Shown here: positions 23,882 to 32,880 of the stretch, one piece after another
Position numbering within the stretch: position 1 is the stretch's first letter
How the letters are laid out: each line of letters starts with the position of its first letter
Origin: Alphaproteobacteria bacterium
GTDB taxonomy: Bacteria > Pseudomonadota > Alphaproteobacteria > Micropepsales > Micropepsaceae
Assembly: GCA_016792785.1 (NCBI GenBank)
Contig: JAEUML010000226.1
Location: 1-64,000 of the forward strand
DNA: 64,000 nt
Direction of reading: 5' to 3'
Notes under the pieces: generated by a model
Told to the model about the DNA's origin: nothing
The model's input: the letters and a program-made list of their open reading frames with translations, nothing else
The model's database searches: none
Translations under genes and position numbers: made by a program

Positions 23882-25311
23882 TTCGCGGGTGTACGCCCGT
23901 ATCGGTCGTCAAAGCGCACGATGTCATCTTCACCGAGGTAGCCGCCGGTCTGCACCTCGATTAGCTGCAACGGGATGCGCCCTTGGTTTTCCAGCCGGTG
24001 CTTTACGCCCACGGGGATGAAGGTCGATTGGTTTTCGTAGAGGTGAAAGACCTCGTCTCCCCGCGTCACCTTGCCGGTGCCACTCACCACGATCCAATGC
24101 TCCGAACGGTGATGGTGCAATTGCAGGCTCAAGCTGGCGCCTGGGTTCACGGTGATCAGCTTCACCTGATGGCGCACACCCTCATCGATGCTTTGATACT
24201 TGCCCCAGGGCCGGTGCGTGACCGTGTTCTCGCGTGCTTCTTTGCGATCTTTGGCTTTGAGTTGATCGACGACCTTTCGCACGTCCTGCGCGCGATCTTT
24301 CGCGACGACCAGAACAGCATCGTCGGTCGTCACCACGATCACATCCTCCAACCCGACGACGGCAGTCAACCGCGCGTCCGAGCGCACAAGACAGCCGCGT
24401 GCGTCCTGCACGACTACATCGCCGGAAATTGCGTTGTCATTGTCGTCTTGCGGCAGCGCCTCCCATATCGCCGACCACGACCCCAAGTCGCTCCAATCCG
24501 AGGCGAGCGGACAAATTGCGGCCCGTGCCGTTCGCTCCATGACCGCATAATCGATCGAAATATTCGGCGATTGCGCCAGGGCGCCTTTGTCGAGTCGAAG
24601 GAAGCCTAGATCGCGCTGCGCCTTGTCGACGGCTTCCTGCGTCGCGGCCATGATCTTAGGTTCGAACGCCTTCAACTCAGCCAGCAGTACCTGCGGGCGG
24701 AACATGAACATACCACTGTTCCAAACGTGGCCGCCTTGAGCGAGCAGCTGTTCGGCCTTTGCGTGATCCGGCTTCTCGACAAATTTTGCGACCCGCATGC
24801 AGCCCTCGGCGTGCTCGAGCTTGTCGCCAATGCGAATGTAGCCGTACTCGGTCGCCGCGTGCATCGGCGCCACGCCGAATGTCATCAGATGATCTGCGTT
24901 GGCTCCACCGGCCGCGACCGCGACCGAAGAACGAAATCCGGCGACATCGCGGATCACGTGATCCGAAGGCAGCAAGAGGACGAGCGCGGTTGGGTCAGAG
25001 CGCTCACTGATCAGCGCCCCGACCGCCGCTGCGGCCGCCGAGTTGCGTGCAACCGGCTCGAGTACAATTTCCGCACCCTCGATCCCGGCTTCGCGCACCT
25101 GCTCAGAGATCAGGAAACGATACTGGTCGTTGCACACGATGATGGGCGGCAGGAACTGATCCGACGCAACGCGCAATAGCGTCTGTTGCAGCAGCGAGCG
25201 CTCGGAGACGAGGGGCAGCAACTGCTTAGGTACGGCTTCGCGCGACAGCGGCCACAGTCTGACACCGCTTCCTCCCGCAAGCACAACCGGGCGAATTTTC
25301 GACTGCCCCAT
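23878..25311 (-). CDS. manC: Mannose-1-phosphate guanylyltransferase / mannose-6-phosphate isomerase (bifunctional)
   Basis: A 477-residue protein, typical of the fused type. The N-terminal pyrophosphorylase signature GGSGVRLWPLS is at residues 13-23. The C-terminal cupin holds the metal-binding HHHRSEHWIVV region, which is the isomerase domain. It makes GDP-mannose from fructose-6-phosphate-derived mannose-6-phosphate once a phosphomannomutase is present, which is not seen here. GDP-mannose would feed the EPS glycosyltransferases. The gene is separated from the O-ligase-like gene by a 128-nt gap that contains a terminator-like hairpin. Confidence 0.9.
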   Translation of the reverse strand: MGQSKIRPVVLAGGSGVRLWPLSREAVPKQLLPLVSERSLLQQTLLRVASDQFLPPIIVCNDQYRFLISEQVREAGIEGAEIVLEPVARNSAAAAAVGALISERSDPTALVLLLPSDHVIRDVAGFRSSVAVAAGGANADHLMTFGVAPMHAATEYGYIRIGDKLEHAEGCMRVAKFVEKPDHAKAEQLLAQGGHVWNSGMFMFRPQVLLAELKAFEPKIMAATQEAVDKAQRDLGFLRLDKGALAQSPNISIDYAVMERTARAAICPLASDWSDLGSWSAIWEALPQDDNDNAISGDVVVQDARGCLVRSDARLTAVVGLEDVIVVTTDDAVLVVAKDRAQDVRKVVDQLKAKDRKEARENTVTHRPWGKYQSIDEGVRHQVKLITVNPGASLSLQLHHHRSEHWIVVSGTGKVTRGDEVFHLYENQSTFIPVGVKHRLENQGRIPLQLIEVQTGGYLGEDDIVRFDDRYGRTPAK

Positions 25312-25405
25312 TCGGCAGCACTCTCCTCAAGGCAAGCCAAGCCAAGCAGACAGCACACACGCTAACGTCAGGTCAACGCGAGCGCCTAGGGCCTACCACG
25401 GTGAG

Positions 25406-25426
25406 GCTTGCGCGCCTGGCGTAAGC
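25406..25426 (-). terminator. Terminator-like hairpin between the O-ligase-like gene and manC
   Basis: GCTTGCGC and GCGTAAGC form an 8-bp stem with one G-U pair around a 5-nt loop, 14 nt after the stop of the upstream gene. There is no T-run, so Rho-independent function is uncertain. Confidence 0.35.
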
Positions 25427-25439
25427 AGTCCGGATTGCG

Positions 25440-26777
25440 TTAAGGCCGCTCCTTCGACAGCGCTGAAACCACACCGTGGCGTGCAGGTATGAGGCCCACG
25501 GGCTCCGCAACCTCGCTCGGCGCTTGCTCATCGAGCGTCTTGCGTACCATCTCCTTCAGGCAAACGCTGAGAGCTACCATGCAGAAGAACACGTCGTAGT
25601 ACGCCATCGACAAGAAGGTTCCGGCCATTAAGAACCCCGCGAGGCTGATCAGCAGTGCGCGGGACAGATCGTTCGCCCAGGCGAGCTCTTCGTGTCCTCG
25701 GGTCCGCCTTTGGACTGTAAAAAGGTTGTACATGGCTGCGCCAATGATTGCGAAGTAGAGCGCCAAACCCACAAACCCGTGGTCACCCAAGACTTGGAAG
25801 TAGATGCTGTGCGGAGCGCGCGCGTGCTCGGCTTGCGCTCCGGGGCGGTACCTGACGAATGTCGGCTTGTGCTCGATCGCACCGAATCCACCCCCTAGGA
25901 CCGGGCGATCTGTCGCCAAGTTCCAGGACGTTTGCCAAGCCTCGATCCGACCCTTCGCGGAGCTGTCCTTTTCGTAGCTCTGGGTCGTGGCCATGCGCTC
26001 CTTCCATTCGGCCGGTGCAAAGGTCACGATCCCTGTGACGACTGCTGCAGTTACAGCAATCGCCGTGAATTTCTGTTTGGAAAGGAACAAGAAGGCCAGT
26101 CCCACAACGATGAGCCCGATCATGCCGCCGCGGGAGTAGGTTCCCACGATCGCGATGACCGTCATGACCAGCGAGAACCAGCAGACGAACTTCACGTATT
26201 TGTTGGCAGAGGTTACGCGGAGGTAGTTCAAGATTGGCAGCGTCAGCACCATCGCAAGGCTTAGGTTGTTGTTGTCGGCGATCATCGATTTCTGCGGACC
26301 AAAGATCCGTGAACCTGTCGATCCGGTGAACAGGACGAAGCCGCCACCTTTGATCGCGTAGTATCCGATCGACAGCGCGATGATCCAAAGGAGGGCTTGA
26401 ACACGAAGGCGACTGTTGACCAGCCCCATGACGACCAACGCGAGCGCCATGGTCTTGATGTGCGTGTCCCAACGTTCGTAAGCGTCTTCGGGCCCAAGTG
26501 CCGTGAACGTCGTGAGCGTTATGAACGCAGCGAAGGCGATCATGAGCCCGGGCAGCAGTTGCGAGGGCAAAGTCTTCGGTTCCGTAGACATCACCCAAGC
26601 CGCGAGCGTGGTGACGGCAACGTAGAAATTGAACGGAAATGCGGTCGCAAAGTCGTACGCTTCGCGGTGCGGACTCATGAACGAGATCCACGCCCACAGC
26701 AGCACGCCGACGAACGGATAAAACAGCGTCACTGGAAGTGCTGAAAACACGACCAGAAAAATTGCTATGCCACGCAC
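25440..26777 (-). CDS. Probable O-glycosylation ligase, exosortase-A-associated (TIGR03097-like)
   Basis: A 445-residue protein with around ten to twelve predicted membrane helices. The opening (LVVFSALPVTLFYPFVGVLL, then WISFMSPHREAYDFA) is the pattern of the XrtA-associated O-glycosylation ligase family, related to Wzy/WaaL O-antigen polymerases and ligases. The soluble loop after about residue 270 contains FGAIEHKPTF and the charged segment EHARAPHSIYFQVLGDHG. It probably ligates or polymerises a glycan at the periplasmic face. The start is GTG at 26777. The substrate is unknown. Confidence 0.8.
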   Translation of the reverse strand: MRGIAIFLVVFSALPVTLFYPFVGVLLWAWISFMSPHREAYDFATAFPFNFYVAVTTLAAWVMSTEPKTLPSQLLPGLMIAFAAFITLTTFTALGPEDAYERWDTHIKTMALALVVMGLVNSRLRVQALLWIIALSIGYYAIKGGGFVLFTGSTGSRIFGPQKSMIADNNNLSLAMVLTLPILNYLRVTSANKYVKFVCWFSLVMTVIAIVGTYSRGGMIGLIVVGLAFLFLSKQKFTAIAVTAAVVTGIVTFAPAEWKERMATTQSYEKDSSAKGRIEAWQTSWNLATDRPVLGGGFGAIEHKPTFVRYRPGAQAEHARAPHSIYFQVLGDHGFVGLALYFAIIGAAMYNLFTVQRRTRGHEELAWANDLSRALLISLAGFLMAGTFLSMAYYDVFFCMVALSVCLKEMVRKTLDEQAPSEVAEPVGLIPARHGVVSALSKERP

Positions 26778-27009
26778 CCCGCGCCCCTCTTCCCCCAGCG
26801 GGTTAGCCGGAATTCAATTGCCTCGCCCCAAGGGGGAAATCATTGCACAGCTCGTTGATAGAAGTGAACCCGGCATCTCGCGTAGCGCGGGAAGCTAAGC
26901 TGATTTACGATAAATTTCAGCCAGCGTGGCGCGTAGATGACACGCCAACAGCCCCATGCTACAAAAGTCGCATCCCGACCGTTGGGAGCCGGGCTGTAGG
27001 GGGCCAGCG

Positions 27010-27213
27010 ATGTCATCGTTACCATACCTAGCTGCACTGGTGTGTATCGGCATCATTATCTTCTGGTACGTTCGCGACGAAGCCGTCCGAGACGGCAAGG
27101 GCAATAGCGGCCTTTTGGACATGGGCGGCGGAGAGCGGCCCTCTGGTAAGTCCAAGGGCCCGCGCTGGAAGACGGACAAAGAAAAGAGGCCCTGGCGGCC
27201 GCGCGGACACTAG
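27010..27213 (+). CDS. Small single-helix membrane protein
   Basis: A 67-residue protein with an N-terminal membrane helix (LPYLAALVCIGIIIFWYV) and a basic, Gly/Lys/Arg-rich tail. The ATG at 27010 follows GTAGGGGGCC. It is convergent with the FemAB-like gene, ending 4 nt from its stop. There is no homology I can name. The coding call rests on the helix-plus-tail layout and position; it could be chance. Confidence 0.5.
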   Translation: MSSLPYLAALVCIGIIIFWYVRDEAVRDGKGNSGLLDMGGGERPSGKSKGPRWKTDKEKRPWRPRGH

Positions 27214-27217
27214 GCGG

Positions 27218-28201
27218 TTAGCCGCGGCTCAAGAAGTTGCGGACCAATTTTTTGGCGAACGACTTCACGCCTAGTCGATCAAGCGACGACGAAATCCAGG
27301 CTTCGGCTCGCGAAAAAGCCCGGTGAACCCGCGCGATTGCGGAAGCGCGCGACCATCGTTTGAGTATCAGCAAATCCGCGCATGACAGGGCGTGCGTTGA
27401 AAAAAGCTCCTTGTGTCGGCCCGCGCCTTCGGTGAAGTCAAAGACGCTGAAGATAGCTTCGGCGAACAACCTCTCCATCGCGAGCAACTGAAGCACGGTG
27501 CCCGGCGAGTGCTCAGCGCAGTTCGGGTCGTAACCCAAATATGCGTAAACCACCCGCCCACCTTCGACCGGGAGGTAGAGGTAGCTGACCGCCCCCGCGT
27601 TCAGAAACAGCAGGTAGGCGCGCAGCGTTCCTCGGTCTGCGCGCGCAAGCGCTTCGTCGGTGAAGCTTGGATCATCCGGCAATCCAGCGTCGAGTAAGCG
27701 CTCCTGATACGTCTTCGCGGACAGCTCGCGCGCCAGCGGCAAGAACTGCGCAATCTCCTCTCTCGTTCGGTACTCGGACCATTGGATCTTCCCGCCCGAG
27801 AGCTCTTCAAACTTGCGCAGCTTTCGGCGCAAGGTCGATCGCGTCTTCGCCGAAAACTTCGCCATGTAAGCGTCGAAACCCGTCGACATGTCGACCAGAT
27901 GACGCGGGTAGCTGCGAAGGACACTGTGGCGCCAACCGGGAGGCGCGCGCTCAAATTCAGCATCGAGGGGCAGTGTGGCACCCCTGATCAGATATCCTTG
28001 GCTCCCCCCGAGCGGCGGTAGGCGCATTTGCCAGCCGGGCTCGAGGGTCCCGCCGGGTTCGCACTCCAACACCGCCAGTGGTGCGCTCGGCGAGGAGAGT
28101 CGCAATTCGCCGATCTGGAAGCGGAACGGAATGCGCTGAATCCCAAGAAACGAGGGTTCACCGGAAACAGACGCGGCTCGGCCAGTGTCACGCCCGGTCA
28201 T
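27218..28201 (-). CDS. FemAB/GNAT-like acyltransferase (XrtA locus)
   Basis: A 327-residue protein. The central region (AKFSAKTRSTLRRKLRKFEE, EYRTREEIAQFLPLARELSAKTYQERLL, YLLFLNAGAVSYLYLP, YLGYDPNCAEHSPGTVLQLL) is a GNAT-type acyltransferase related to FemAB-like enzymes. Its closest relative in the window is the gene at 54265-55242. The family often transfers acyl or aminoacyl groups, but the donor is unclear. It overlaps the deacetylase gene by 14 nt and ends the operon that starts at 34305. Confidence 0.82.
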   Translation of the reverse strand: MTGRDTGRAASVSGEPSFLGIQRIPFRFQIGELRLSSPSAPLAVLECEPGGTLEPGWQMRLPPLGGSQGYLIRGATLPLDAEFERAPPGWRHSVLRSYPRHLVDMSTGFDAYMAKFSAKTRSTLRRKLRKFEELSGGKIQWSEYRTREEIAQFLPLARELSAKTYQERLLDAGLPDDPSFTDEALARADRGTLRAYLLFLNAGAVSYLYLPVEGGRVVYAYLGYDPNCAEHSPGTVLQLLAMERLFAEAIFSVFDFTEGAGRHKELFSTHALSCADLLILKRWSRASAIARVHRAFSRAEAWISSSLDRLGVKSFAKKLVRNFLSRG

Positions 28202-29153
28202 ACAGCAGCATTCCCAGCGCCTGTTCCGCCATACGCGCGGCCGTGCGCGCCGGGTTGGACTTCAGCGCGTCGGAGCGACGCGCGGGGCTGCACAATGCGT
28301 TCTCATCAACATCGCGGAATGTTACTACCGGCGCTCGCGCGTCTTGCATGATCGCGCACAGCTCATCAAAACGGCGCACGAGCAACTTGTTCGCGCGCGT
28401 TCGCCGGACGTTCAGAAGTTCGAAACTGTGTGAGACGACCGTGATCGTCGGACGCGCCGCGTCGATGCACCTTCCGATACACCAATCGAATTCGCGAGCG
28501 GACGAGGCACACAGTTGCAACGGACGCGCGTGCCCCGGAAAATCCTCGAAGAAGGTGACTGGAACCTCGGTCACACCGTCCAGTTCCGTCGGAACCAGCA
28601 AATCCCCCTCCGCTTCGATCCGACAGTCCGTGCCGAGGAAGGGTCGGTTGTAGCTTGAGTCATAACGCAGTCCGAGATTGGCAAGCGCGCGCAGGGTAGC
28701 ATTGTCGGCGCCATAGTTCCCGGCGCGGAAGGCTGTGGGGCGGGGCGCGCCCGCCCGCGCCAGCGCTTCAACGCCGAGTTCGAGCAATACTCGCTGCTCC
28801 GGTTCGGTGAAGTCGGCGATGTTGTCGCCTCGCCTTCCCGCGACGGGGTCGCGCTCAATCCATGCAAGCCACTCCGTGTGGATATGAAGCTGCACATCGT
28901 GGCGACGCGAGAGGATCGGGTCGACGATGCGCTTCAAGACGTCTAACCCCAGCGCATGGGCACACAGCGCTTCGACGAAGAAGATGCCCTTGAGTCCGTG
29001 CGTCTCAAGGCGCGTCATTTGGTGTTCGATCCCCCATTCCCCGCCGCCGACGCGTCCGAACACGGCGATGTCGAGATTTTCGCGAGCGTCGACGCCGCGC
29101 TGGTGCAGCGCCGGCGAGAGCTCGGTGTCAACAGTGAACAAGATCCTGGTCAT
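28188..29153 (-). CDS. Polysaccharide deacetylase-like protein
   Basis: A 321-residue protein. The N-terminal FTVDTELSP and IEHQMTRLETHGLKGIFFVE, the HTEWLAW site and the late VSHSFELLN fit the NodB/CE4 fold, a distant version with a modified metal site (D in VDTE, and H in HIHTEW as candidate ligands). Members remove N-acetyl groups from polysaccharides, and in EPS export systems they modify the polymer in the periplasm or cytoplasm. There is no signal peptide. The stop overlaps the FemAB-like gene start by 14 nt, and its own start overlaps the glycosyltransferase end by 4 nt. Confidence 0.7.
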   Translation of the reverse strand: MTRILFTVDTELSPALHQRGVDARENLDIAVFGRVGGGEWGIEHQMTRLETHGLKGIFFVEALCAHALGLDVLKRIVDPILSRRHDVQLHIHTEWLAWIERDPVAGRRGDNIADFTEPEQRVLLELGVEALARAGAPRPTAFRAGNYGADNATLRALANLGLRYDSSYNRPFLGTDCRIEAEGDLLVPTELDGVTEVPVTFFEDFPGHARPLQLCASSAREFDWCIGRCIDAARPTITVVSHSFELLNVRRTRANKLLVRRFDELCAIMQDARAPVVTFRDVDENALCSPARRSDALKSNPARTAARMAEQALGMLLYDRA

Positions 29154-30373
29154 GCAACTTTGGCCGCGCGGCCAGCGGTCAAGCGTTCGTACACCGGCTC
29201 ATATCTGTTGACGCTGGCCGTCCACGTACGCTCGCGGATAACATAGTCGCGGGCGTTTCTGCCGATCACGGGCCACGTCTCTCGCTTCTCAACGGCCGTC
29301 ACGATGCCATCTGCAAGTGCCATGGCATCATCAGCGGCAAACAGCAAACCGTTGATGCCATGGGTGACGATTTCGCGATGCCCACCGCAATCCGACGCCA
29401 GAACCACGCGCTCCTTCGCCATTGCTTCGATCGGCTTGATCGGCGTGACGAGGTCGGTGAGCCGACTCTTGCGGCGGGGGTACACAAAGACATCGACAAG
29501 GTCGTAGTACTTTTCGACCTCGGCGAAGGGTACGCGCCCCGTGAAGACCACCACCCGTTCGAGACCTCCGGCCGCGACAAGCCGTTTCAGTTCCGCCTCA
29601 TGCGGTCCGCCGCCCACGAGCAGTAGCTTTAGGTCCGCGCCGCGGGCCAGAGCTTTGGGCAGCGCATGCAGAAGGACATCGAGCCCCTCGTACTCGTAGA
29701 AGGAGCCGATGAACCCGAGAACCGTCGTACCATTCAATCCCAGCTTCTCCGCGAGAGCCGCGTCCCGACGGCGCTCGGCTGAGAAATTGGTAAGATCGAC
29801 CGCGTTCGGGATGACGACGATTTTCCCTTCGCTGACGCCACGGCTTGTCACATCCCGACGAACGCCTTCGCACAAGACGGCGACCGCGTCGGCGTGATGC
29901 AAAACATAGGACTCGAGCGAACGGCTGGCGCGATAGCGCAAAGAACCGGGCTTTACCGTGCCGGCTTCGACGCCAGCTTCTTCCCAAAGAGCGCGCACCT
30001 CATAGACGACCGGGATTCCCTTGGGATGCGCGGCCCACAACGCGGGCAAGCCGTTCAACGCCGGCGAATGGGCATGCACGATGTCGGGCCGGACTTCGTC
30101 AATCAGCGCTGACACACGGCGTGCGGTCGCCTGCATCTCGCGCACGTAGTTCACGACAGGTGCGCGCGAAAGCACATCGTTCGGCGCGGGCGTCCGATGG
30201 AACCGCCAACCCGAAATCTCTTCGACCCCAACTTCGCCGCGGTTTTGACGCGGCGTGGTCATCAAGACAGGATCCCACTTTCGCGCGCGCTGCTCGTTCA
30301 CGATGCCCAGCGTGCGCGACACATACCCGCTTTGCAACGGCAGCGAATGGTCCAACACATGGAGAATCCGCAT
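29150..30373 (-). CDS. Glycosyltransferase, exosortase-A-associated type (TIGR04063-like)
   Basis: A 407-residue GT-B fold enzyme. The start MRILHVLDHSLPLQSGYVSR is the hallmark of the XrtA-associated Daro_2409-type subfamily. GSFYEYEGLDVLLHAL, LLVGGGPHEAEL and PIKPIEAMAKERVVLASDCGGHREIV form the nucleotide-sugar side of the fold. I start at ATG 30373; the open frame continues back to 31072, but that part overlaps wecC on the same strand in another frame. It probably adds one sugar to the lipid-linked repeat at the inner membrane. Confidence 0.88.
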   Translation of the reverse strand: MRILHVLDHSLPLQSGYVSRTLGIVNEQRARKWDPVLMTTPRQNRGEVGVEEISGWRFHRTPAPNDVLSRAPVVNYVREMQATARRVSALIDEVRPDIVHAHSPALNGLPALWAAHPKGIPVVYEVRALWEEAGVEAGTVKPGSLRYRASRSLESYVLHHADAVAVLCEGVRRDVTSRGVSEGKIVVIPNAVDLTNFSAERRRDAALAEKLGLNGTTVLGFIGSFYEYEGLDVLLHALPKALARGADLKLLLVGGGPHEAELKRLVAAGGLERVVVFTGRVPFAEVEKYYDLVDVFVYPRRKSRLTDLVTPIKPIEAMAKERVVLASDCGGHREIVTHGINGLLFAADDAMALADGIVTAVEKRETWPVIGRNARDYVIRERTWTASVNRYEPVYERLTAGRAAKVA

Positions 30374-30381
30374 CGTCGGCC

Positions 30382-31623
30382 TCACCAAGCGCCGACGGTG
30401 TCGATTACGAATTTGTCCTTCAGCATGTCGCGGTCGACATGCATGAAAGCACGATGCGACACCAATAAGACTATCAGGTTCGCCGCCTTCACCGCGACTT
30501 CGAAGTCTGCGAGCTCTAGGTTTGCGTTGTCGAGCTCTGCGGGGAGCCGGTTCACATGTGGCTCGACGACCAAGATCTTGCCAAGGCCAGCGCCCGCGAG
30601 CTTCTTCACCACCTCGACGGCAGGGCTCTCGCGCAAGTCGTCGACGTCGGCTTTGTAGGACAGCCCCAAGCAGGCAATGACGGGTTGCCGCAGCTCTCCG
30701 GCACGCTTTCTTACCTTGCTCACAACGAAGTCTGGCTTTGCGTCGTTGATCTCGCGCCCGGCACGGATCAAACGCGCGTCCTGCGGCGCACCATCGACGA
30801 TGAACCACGGGTCGACGGCGATGCAGTGCCCGCCGACGCCGGGGCCGGGACGCAGAATGTTCACGCGCGGATGAAGGTTCGCGAGACGGATGAGTTCCCA
30901 GACGTTGATGCCTTGCAGGTCGCAAATTACGGACAATTCGTTCGCGAAGGCAATGTTCACGTCGCGGAAGGCGTTCTCCGTGAGCTTCGACAGCTCGGCC
31001 GTGCGCGCGTTCGTCACGTGGCACTCGCCCTTGACCACGATCTGATAGAGCGACAGCGCGAGTTGGGCGCATTTGCGGGTGATGCCGCCGATGACTCGAG
31101 GGTTGTTGACCACCTCTTCCAGAATACGGCCAGGCAGAACACGTTCAGGGCAGTGGGCAACACGAATGTCGGAAAGTTCGCCCTTCTGATGCGGGAAGGA
31201 GAGGTCCGGCCGCGCGGCGCCCATGATGGCACTGATGCTTTCCGTGGTGCCGACCGGCGATGTCGACTCGAGGATGACGAGATCTCCCGCCTTCAGCTTC
31301 GGGGCGATCGCGGCGGCGGCGGCCTCGACAAAACTCACGTCCGGACGATGATCAGCCCGCAACGGCGTCGGCACTGCTATCAGGTAGGCGTCGGCCTCTT
31401 CGTGCTCCAGCGAGGCGCGTAGCTTGCCGGATTCGACGACGCGACGGACGAGCGCGTCGAGGTTGGGCTCGCCGAAATGCGCCTTACCCTGACGAACCTT
31501 TTCGACGACACCGGATTTCGTGTCGATGCCCACGACTTCGACGCCCTGATCGGCAAAAACGGCGGCCGTCGGCAAGCCGATGTAGCCCAGTCCCACAACT
31601 TCGATCTTACGGAATTGCGGCAT
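30382..31623 (-). CDS. wecC: UDP-N-acetyl-D-mannosamine dehydrogenase (WecC-like)
   Basis: A 413-residue protein. The Rossmann motif VVGLGYIGLPTAAVFA starts at residue 9, and GPGVGGHCIAVDPWF holds the catalytic cysteine. The size and order fit WecC-type nucleotide sugar dehydrogenases, which oxidise UDP-ManNAc to UDP-ManNAcA. Its start overlaps the WecB gene by 17 nt, and WecB would supply UDP-ManNAc, so substrate choice is well supported by context. The glycosyltransferase gene follows 8 nt later. Confidence 0.9.
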   Translation of the reverse strand: MPQFRKIEVVGLGYIGLPTAAVFADQGVEVVGIDTKSGVVEKVRQGKAHFGEPNLDALVRRVVESGKLRASLEHEEADAYLIAVPTPLRADHRPDVSFVEAAAAAIAPKLKAGDLVILESTSPVGTTESISAIMGAARPDLSFPHQKGELSDIRVAHCPERVLPGRILEEVVNNPRVIGGITRKCAQLALSLYQIVVKGECHVTNARTAELSKLTENAFRDVNIAFANELSVICDLQGINVWELIRLANLHPRVNILRPGPGVGGHCIAVDPWFIVDGAPQDARLIRAGREINDAKPDFVVSKVRKRAGELRQPVIACLGLSYKADVDDLRESPAVEVVKKLAGAGLGKILVVEPHVNRLPAELDNANLELADFEVAVKAANLIVLLVSHRAFMHVDRDMLKDKFVIDTVGAW

Positions 31624-32758
31624 TGATCAGACTCCGCGCGATGCGTTCGGCCGCACGGCCGTCGCCATAGGGATTGTAAGCGCGCGACATACGCTCATAT
31701 TGGACGTGATCGTCAAGCAGCGCCGTGGCGCGCGCCAGGAGCTTTTCGGCGTCGGTGCCGACGAGTTCGACCGTGCCGGAAACAACCGCTTCGGGGCGCT
31801 CCGTGGTGTCGCGCGTCACGAGCACCGGCTTGCCAAGCCCCGGCGCCTCCTCCTGGATTCCGCCGGAATCAGTCACGATCAAATAGCTTTGCGCCATCAA
31901 CCAGACGAAGTCGCGGTAGGGCTGCGGTGGAATGAGATGAACGCTGCCGATGCCGTCTAGAATCGCGTTCGCGGCCTCTTGAACCTTCGGGTTCAGATGA
32001 ACCGGAAAGACAACCTGCACATCCGTGCGACGGGCAAGCACCGCCAGCGCGCGGAACACACGCTCAAGCCCGCCGTCGAAGTTCTCGCGGCGATGGCCTG
32101 TGACGAGGATCATGCGGCGCGTCGGATCAAGAAACGGATAAGCCTTTGCGATCGACGCCTGAAGGGTGGGATCGGCAAAGATCTTGTCCCGCGTCCAAAT
32201 CAATGCGTCGATCACCGTGTTGCCGGTGACGACAATGCGGTCGGCCGGCACGCCCTCTGCCTTCAGATTGGCGCATGCGCCTTCGGTCGGCGCGAAGTGC
32301 AGCGTCGCGAGTTGGGAGGTGAGCTTGCGGTTCATCTCCTCGGGCCAGGGCGAGTAGATATTGCCGGTGCGCAGACCCGCTTCGACATGAGCGACTTTGA
32401 TCTTGCGATAGAAGGCCGCAAGTGACGCTGCAAAAGTGGTCGTCGTATCGCCCTGTACAACGACCCAATGGGGGTCGAACGCCGTCAGGACTGGCCCCAT
32501 ACCCTCAAGCACGGCGCTGGTGATGTAGTCCAAGCCCTGCGCGCGACGCATGAGATCGAGATCGGTATCGGCCTTGAGGTCGAAATGCGCCAGGACCTGA
32601 TCGAGCATCTCTCGATGTTGCGCCGTCACGCACAGGTGTCCGCGCAACCGCGCATCGCCGGCGATCGCCTGCACGACGGGCGCCATCTTGACGGCCTCAG
32701 GCCGCGTGCCCACGACGCTCAAGACGCGTAGCGGCTGGCTTGCGCTTTTTGCCGACAT
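31607..32758 (-). CDS. wecB: UDP-N-acetylglucosamine 2-epimerase, non-hydrolysing (WecB-like)
   Basis: A 383-residue protein. The opening SVVGTRPEAVKMAPVV, the GDTTTTFAASLAAFY helix, HVEAGLRTG, and DSGGIQEEAPGLGKPVLVTRDTTERPE are all family signatures. It interconverts UDP-GlcNAc and UDP-ManNAc in the cytoplasm. The overlap with wecC gives a two-step route to UDP-ManNAcA, a building block of the EPS. A 122-nt gap separates it from the upstream sugar transferase, with no clear terminator. Confidence 0.92.
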   Translation of the reverse strand: MSAKSASQPLRVLSVVGTRPEAVKMAPVVQAIAGDARLRGHLCVTAQHREMLDQVLAHFDLKADTDLDLMRRAQGLDYITSAVLEGMGPVLTAFDPHWVVVQGDTTTTFAASLAAFYRKIKVAHVEAGLRTGNIYSPWPEEMNRKLTSQLATLHFAPTEGACANLKAEGVPADRIVVTGNTVIDALIWTRDKIFADPTLQASIAKAYPFLDPTRRMILVTGHRRENFDGGLERVFRALAVLARRTDVQVVFPVHLNPKVQEAANAILDGIGSVHLIPPQPYRDFVWLMAQSYLIVTDSGGIQEEAPGLGKPVLVTRDTTERPEAVVSGTVELVGTDAEKLLARATALLDDHVQYERMSRAYNPYGDGRAAERIARSLINAAIP

Positions 32759-32880
32759 AAGACCGATGAACTATGGTTGCCGGCCCGACATGAGCACATC
32801 TTTCAGGCGATTGGTACCTGCAGCTTGCGTGAACTTTAAGAACGCAAAGGCCGGCCGAATTAACCGTTCCCCGCCATCCC

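Noticed and set aside
25440-26777. This multi-helix protein as the missing exosortase
   Set aside because: Its N-terminal pattern fits the O-glycosylation ligase family, and I see no exosortase catalytic Cys/Arg/His pattern.
29150-31072. A 640-residue minus-strand gene
   Set aside because: Glycosyltransferase similarity begins at 30373; the upstream part overlaps wecC in another frame and is Arg-rich shadow sequence.
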